The notes under the pieces were generated by a model that saw nothing but the letters and a program-made list of their open reading frames with translations, did no database searches and was not told the DNA's origin. A program made the position numbers and the translations under genes. A stretch of DNA of 64,000 nt from Chryseobacterium cheonjiense. GTDB lineage: Bacteria > Bacteroidota > Bacteroidia > Flavobacteriales > Weeksellaceae. Each line of letters opens with the position of its first letter. Position 1 is the first letter of the stretch. The stretch is from the NCBI RefSeq assembly GCF_012927265.1, contig NZ_JABBGF010000002.1:434001-498000 (forward strand). Direction: 5' to 3'. Of this stretch, positions 60,426-64,000 are shown one piece after another.

Positions 60426-62192
60426 TTAATATCCTGGATTCTGTGTAAAATCTTTCGAGGCATCAATGGTTGCCTGAGGAATCGGGAAAATTCTTCTGTA
60501 AGGTTGGGATGCCGGTTTTGCCGTTCCCGGAAGATCAAACTTCCCGAATCTGATCATGGCTTTTCTTCGATACATTTCCCAGTAAAGCTCAAATCCTGAT
60601 TCTCTGAATAATGTATTGGCGTCCAAAGAAGTAAGCGCAACACCCGGAGCATTGTTCTTCAATGCATCATTGGTTCTGCTGGTTCTCAGTTTATTAACAT
60701 CAGCCAGTGCCGCCGTTACATTTCCGCTTCTGAAATATGCTTCCGCCCTCATCATATAGATGGTTCCCAAACGGTACAAAGGAACATCCATCCCGCTGGT
60801 TCCGTTATTTCCGTATCCCGGATCAAATTCAAACTTGAAGTTTCTCACTCCCCTGTTGATCTGCGCCTGGGTAAATACGGCTTCTGAAGGATTATCAAAA
60901 TTCAGTTCCGGGGTGAAGTCGGCGGCAAGTGTTGTATTTTTTTCGGTGAATAATTTGTACACTTTAATTCTTCCGTCTGCTGTCATGTCAAAATTACCGT
61001 TCGAAAGTATTTTAGGGCCATACTGTTGCCCAACCTGAAGACCTCTGTTGAAGTGGAACCACGGCTTTCCGGTTCCTTCCACTTTGCTTGTTGAAGGCAC
61101 ACTTACATCAGTTCCGTCATTTCTGAACCAGGTTCCGTCTTCATACTGATATGTTCTCTGAAATCTCGGATCGTCATGATTTCCATTCCACGAATAATAA
61201 AATTCAGGTGTTATACATGATGCGTTCGTTCCTCTGTTATCCGGAGAAGGTTTCTGAATTCTTTCCATCGACATATAAGCAAGGTCATTATCAGAACCTT
61301 TATCAGAACCCGCAAATTTCTTCTGGACAACCGAGAAAATCATTTCCTTGCTGTTATCATTATTGATATCGAAATTGTGGAAATAATTTGACTCCAAACT
61401 GAACAGCGGATTATTAATCAACAAATCAGAATACTGAATCACTTTATCCATATCCGTCCCTCCCCCATTCAAAGCCTGTTCCGTAAAATTGAAAGTACCT
61501 GCGGTCTTATTTTTTAGAACAGCCCTATTCAGATACATATCTGCCAATAAAGCGTAAGCCGCCTGTTTGGTAAATCTTCCTGCATGAGTATTCTGGGTTT
61601 TGATATCCGCTAAATTCGGAATCAACCCTTCTACTTCTTTAATCAGCTCATCAATGGTTGTGTCTGCCTTTCTGATCTGGATCGGCGCATTGATGTTATC
61701 CGGATCTCTGTAAGGCGCCTGCCCGAATAAATCGATGGTTGTATATGTGTAAAATGCTAATAATCCTTTTGCTTCAGCTAAAAACAATGCTTTGTTGGTT
61801 CCTGTACTTTTATTGGCACTTGAGATGGCCGTTAAAGATTTTGTAATTCCGAAATTCAGCTGGTTCCAGGTCGTTTTTACCACGTCACTGTTGGCATCCC
61901 AGGTAAATTCATGCATGGCTCTCCATTTTCCGCCGTCTCCCCAGTCGCTTCCTCTCGTTGGTAAGAGCGCTTCATCAGTAGAATATTCCTGCAGAGCAAA
62001 AACACTTCCATGATCTACAAAAGTACCTTCTCCAAGCTGGCTGTAAGCCGCAGCCAAAGCCGCTTCAGGGTCTGCCACTTCTGCACCCAGTACTTCATCG
62101 ATTACTTTTTCATCCAGGTTGGTACAGGCTGTTAAAGCCAATACAGCAACGGATAATATGATTTTATTGATCGTTAAAAATTTAGATTTCAT
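60426..62192 (-). CDS. SusD/RagB-family nutrient-binding lipoprotein
   Basis: A 588-residue surface lipoprotein. The signal ends VLALTAC with lipidated C23, and an acidic pair follows soon after (NLDEK), in line with surface export. The protein shows the SusD N-terminal region with TPR-like helices (AAYSQLGEGT, LNRAVLK, RMAEAYFRSGNVTAAL-like MRAEAYFRSGNVTAALADVN) and the C-terminal motif ending in FTQNPGY, typical of the family. It caps the SusC barrel, whose gene ends 15 bases upstream. The ligand could be a glycan or peptide; no glycoside hydrolase is within the window. Confidence 0.93.
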   Translation of the reverse strand: MKSKFLTINKIILSVAVLALTACTNLDEKVIDEVLGAEVADPEAALAAAYSQLGEGTFVDHGSVFALQEYSTDEALLPTRGSDWGDGGKWRAMHEFTWDANSDVVKTTWNQLNFGITKSLTAISSANKSTGTNKALFLAEAKGLLAFYTYTTIDLFGQAPYRDPDNINAPIQIRKADTTIDELIKEVEGLIPNLADIKTQNTHAGRFTKQAAYALLADMYLNRAVLKNKTAGTFNFTEQALNGGGTDMDKVIQYSDLLINNPLFSLESNYFHNFDINNDNSKEMIFSVVQKKFAGSDKGSDNDLAYMSMERIQKPSPDNRGTNASCITPEFYYSWNGNHDDPRFQRTYQYEDGTWFRNDGTDVSVPSTSKVEGTGKPWFHFNRGLQVGQQYGPKILSNGNFDMTADGRIKVYKLFTEKNTTLAADFTPELNFDNPSEAVFTQAQINRGVRNFKFEFDPGYGNNGTSGMDVPLYRLGTIYMMRAEAYFRSGNVTAALADVNKLRTSRTNDALKNNAPGVALTSLDANTLFRESGFELYWEMYRRKAMIRFGKFDLPGTAKPASQPYRRIFPIPQATIDASKDFTQNPGY

Positions 62193-62207
62193 AATTTTTT
62201 AGCTTAA

Positions 62208-64000
62208 TTAAAATTTAACAGTTGCTCCCAGAATGAATGTCTTTGCAGACGGGTAGGTCGTATAATCAATTCCTAGAGACTGGTTTCCTCCCACCTGCTT
62301 ATTGGTGTCAACAAGCGGATCGTATCCTGAATAATTGGTAATCGTGAATAGATTCTGAGCACTGATATACAAATTGATGCTTTTCAGGAACTTCAATTGG
62401 TTCATATCAAAAGTATAGCCTAATCTTACATTATTCAGACGAATAAAATCTGATTTTTCAAGATATAATGAAGACAGCTGCGGCTGATTGGTAAAGCTTG
62501 CCCCGGATTCGTAAAAACTTTTCAGCACATTTCTGTCTGATGCTAAATTATTGATATTCAAATCCAATGCGGTATTATTTACCAGGTAACCTCCGGTCTG
62601 TCCGATGAAAGAGAAGGCGAAATCAAACTTTTTATATTTCATGTAAGAGTTGACCCCGAAAGTAAAATTAGGAATAGCCCCTTCAAATATTTTTCTGTCA
62701 TTCTGATCAATCCTTCCATCTGAATTCAGGTCTTCATAAATATATTTTCCGTTGGCATCGATTCCCAGGTAATTGTACATGTAAAAAGATCCTGCTTCAT
62801 AACCGTTTCTGTAAATATTGGCAGTAACTCCGGAAAGTCCTGGCCCAGAAACTTCTCCTGAATAAATAGCTGAAACCGGAAGATCTTTTACGACATTATT
62901 CACCGTAGCTCCGTTTACATCCACATTCCAGGTAAAGTTTTCGTTTCGGATAACTTCTGAACCTAATGAAAATTCAAAACCTTTATTAACGATTTTCGCA
63001 TCCACATTTCTCCAAACGGTACTTGTAGGACTTAGAGGACTTGAAGGAATATTTAAGATCGGATCTTTCGTTGTTTTATGATAATACTCCAGTGATCCGT
63101 ACAATTTGTTTCTCCATAAGCTGAAATCTGCACCGATATTACTTTGCTCTACTACTTCCCATTTAAGATCAGGATTTACCGTTCTGTTAATGGCAACCCC
63201 GTTGATCAGGTTTAAATTATCATATAAATAATATCCTGCAGTCTGTGTTAATGAAGAACTCGCCTGTGTAATTTTGTTCGGAACTTCCTGGTTTCCGGTT
63301 TGTCCCCAGCTTCCTCTTAATTTTAGTTCATTAATAATTTGGGAATCCTTTAGGAAATTCTCGTTTGAAACCGTCCAGCCTACGGCAACAGAAGGGAAAT
63401 ATCCGTATTTATTATTTTTCCCGAAACGTGTAGAACCATCTGCTCTTAAAGAAGCTGTTAATAAATATTTCTTATCAAAATTGTAATTAACCCTTCCGAA
63501 ATACGATTGTAATTCATTTTCCTGGGCATAACCGGCGCCCGGAACAAAAGCCGTTCCTGAATATCCCGGGTTAATTTCAGGTGCAATTCCCGCTCCCTGA
63601 GCGGCGATATCTTTTACTCCAAAATACGTCCCTGTATTTTTAAATTTCTGATAAGAGAATCCTCCAAGCACATTGAAATTATGTCTGTTCAGATTAAAAT
63701 CATAGGTCAGGTAATGCTCCAGAAGAACATTATAAGAATCAAGATTAGCCTGAACGTAAAGTCCTTTAGGTGTTCTGTCAGTAACGTTCGGATACATGGT
63801 TGTGTTTCTTTCCGACATGGTTTTATCAACGCCTAAATTGAATTTATAATTAAGTCCCGGTAAAATTCTTAACGTAGCTTCCGTATTCCCTAATATCCTG
63901 AAGGTATTGGTCTTATCATTATAAACACTCAATAAATACAAAGGATTATAGTGAGCGTTCATATTGAAATTGGTAAAATTTCCGATTTCATCGTATACAG
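62208..64000 (-). CDS. SusC/RagA-family TonB-linked outer-membrane protein (C-terminal part)
   Basis: The frame is open to the right edge, giving the last 597 residues of a protein that should be about 1000. Only the barrel is present, with family features such as LPGLNYKFNLGVDKTMSERN, the ADGSTRFGKNNKYGYFPSVA and WTVSNENFLKDSQIINELKL stretches, LRGSWGQTGNQEVPN, SDFIRLNNVRLGYTFDM and the C-terminal FILGATVKF. Its stop lies 15 bases before the susD start, the usual susC-susD order. The plug, CarboxypepD-regulatory domain and signal peptide are outside the window. Confidence 0.93.
   Translation of the reverse strand, partial: VYDEIGNFTNFNMNAHYNPLYLLSVYNDKTNTFRILGNTEATLRILPGLNYKFNLGVDKTMSERNTTMYPNVTDRTPKGLYVQANLDSYNVLLEHYLTYDFNLNRHNFNVLGGFSYQKFKNTGTYFGVKDIAAQGAGIAPEINPGYSGTAFVPGAGYAQENELQSYFGRVNYNFDKKYLLTASLRADGSTRFGKNNKYGYFPSVAVGWTVSNENFLKDSQIINELKLRGSWGQTGNQEVPNKITQASSSLTQTAGYYLYDNLNLINGVAINRTVNPDLKWEVVEQSNIGADFSLWRNKLYGSLEYYHKTTKDPILNIPSSPLSPTSTVWRNVDAKIVNKGFEFSLGSEVIRNENFTWNVDVNGATVNNVVKDLPVSAIYSGEVSGPGLSGVTANIYRNGYEAGSFYMYNYLGIDANGKYIYEDLNSDGRIDQNDRKIFEGAIPNFTFGVNSYMKYKKFDFAFSFIGQTGGYLVNNTALDLNINNLASDRNVLKSFYESGASFTNQPQLSSLYLEKSDFIRLNNVRLGYTFDMNQLKFLKSINLYISAQNLFTITNYSGYDPLVDTNKQVGGNQSLGIDYTTYPSAKTFILGATVKF

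Noticed and set aside
1..64000. CRISPR array, prophage, insertion sequence or rRNA
   Set aside because: No regularly spaced repeats, transposase, integrase, phage structural genes or rRNA sequence were seen on either strand.

Overview
The window looks like a chromosomal segment from a member of the Bacteroidota, most likely a Chryseobacterium-like flavobacterium (Weeksellaceae). The evidence is AT-rich DNA, SusC/SusD and several other TonB-dependent receptors, weak ribosome binding sites, repeated promoter boxes of the Bacteroidota type (-33 TTTG, -7 TAnnTTTG), small double-glycine-leader peptides starting MKNLKK, tryptophanase (indole production), a long SecA without a C-terminal zinc motif, and M56/TonB fusions. 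The genus assignment is inference.

Layout. 1-3.8 kb: the start of an unknown secreted protein, a truncated DUF1016 nuclease gene, miaB, and three adjacent secreted TonB-C-like proteins. 3.9-10.2 kb (minus strand): a PoxB-like ThDP enzyme, lysA, a DEDDh exonuclease with a decayed GIY-YIG module, and a HerA-like ATPase. 10.5-12.6 kb: a sulfide/persulfide operon (CstB-like dioxygenase-rhodanese, rhodanese lipoprotein, thioredoxin). 12.6-19.7 kb: an omega-amidase-like nitrilase, a small barrel protein, rseP, two tandem tRNA-Asn genes, a DUF5686 protein, a bacteriocin-like peptide and rplU-rpmA. 19.9-25.1 kb: a probably surface-exposed metalloprotease lipoprotein, an acyltransferase, miaE, a DUF502 protein and tnaA. 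25.3-33 kb: a TonB receptor, a PQQ sugar dehydrogenase, a BlaI/M56 pair with a visible operator, and uvrB. 33-40.8 kb: a VOC protein, a minus-strand membrane-protein cluster, pabB-pabC facing menD, and a 2-oxoglutarate/IPNS-type oxygenase. 40.9-48 kb: a second bacteriocin-like peptide, a PA0069-type radical SAM protein, an AsmA-like protein, a DUF2797 protein, a nucleotide-sugar epimerase and a DUF2795 protein. 48-58.2 kb: secA and an iron-uptake cluster of two TonB receptors alternating with two paralogous PepSY membrane proteins. 58.3-64 kb: a ROK kinase, msrA, and a SusD/SusC pair cut by the right edge.

Functional links. MiaB and MiaE act in sequence on the same tRNA nucleotide (ms2i6A, then ms2io6A). 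PabB, PabC and MenD draw on chorismate/isochorismate. The operon at 10.5-12.6 kb is a complete-looking persulfide-handling unit spanning the cytoplasm and the envelope. The receptor/PepSY cluster couples outer-membrane uptake to probable inner-membrane reduction of iron complexes. Most of the window is core genome. The less ordinary items are the two unlinked GG-leader peptides with similar leaders and 5' regions, the BlaI operator placed on the -7 box of a blaI-M56/TonB operon with no beta-lactamase nearby, the TonB-C trio, and the exonuclease with a dead GIY-YIG module. No CRISPR array, prophage, insertion sequence or rRNA was seen.
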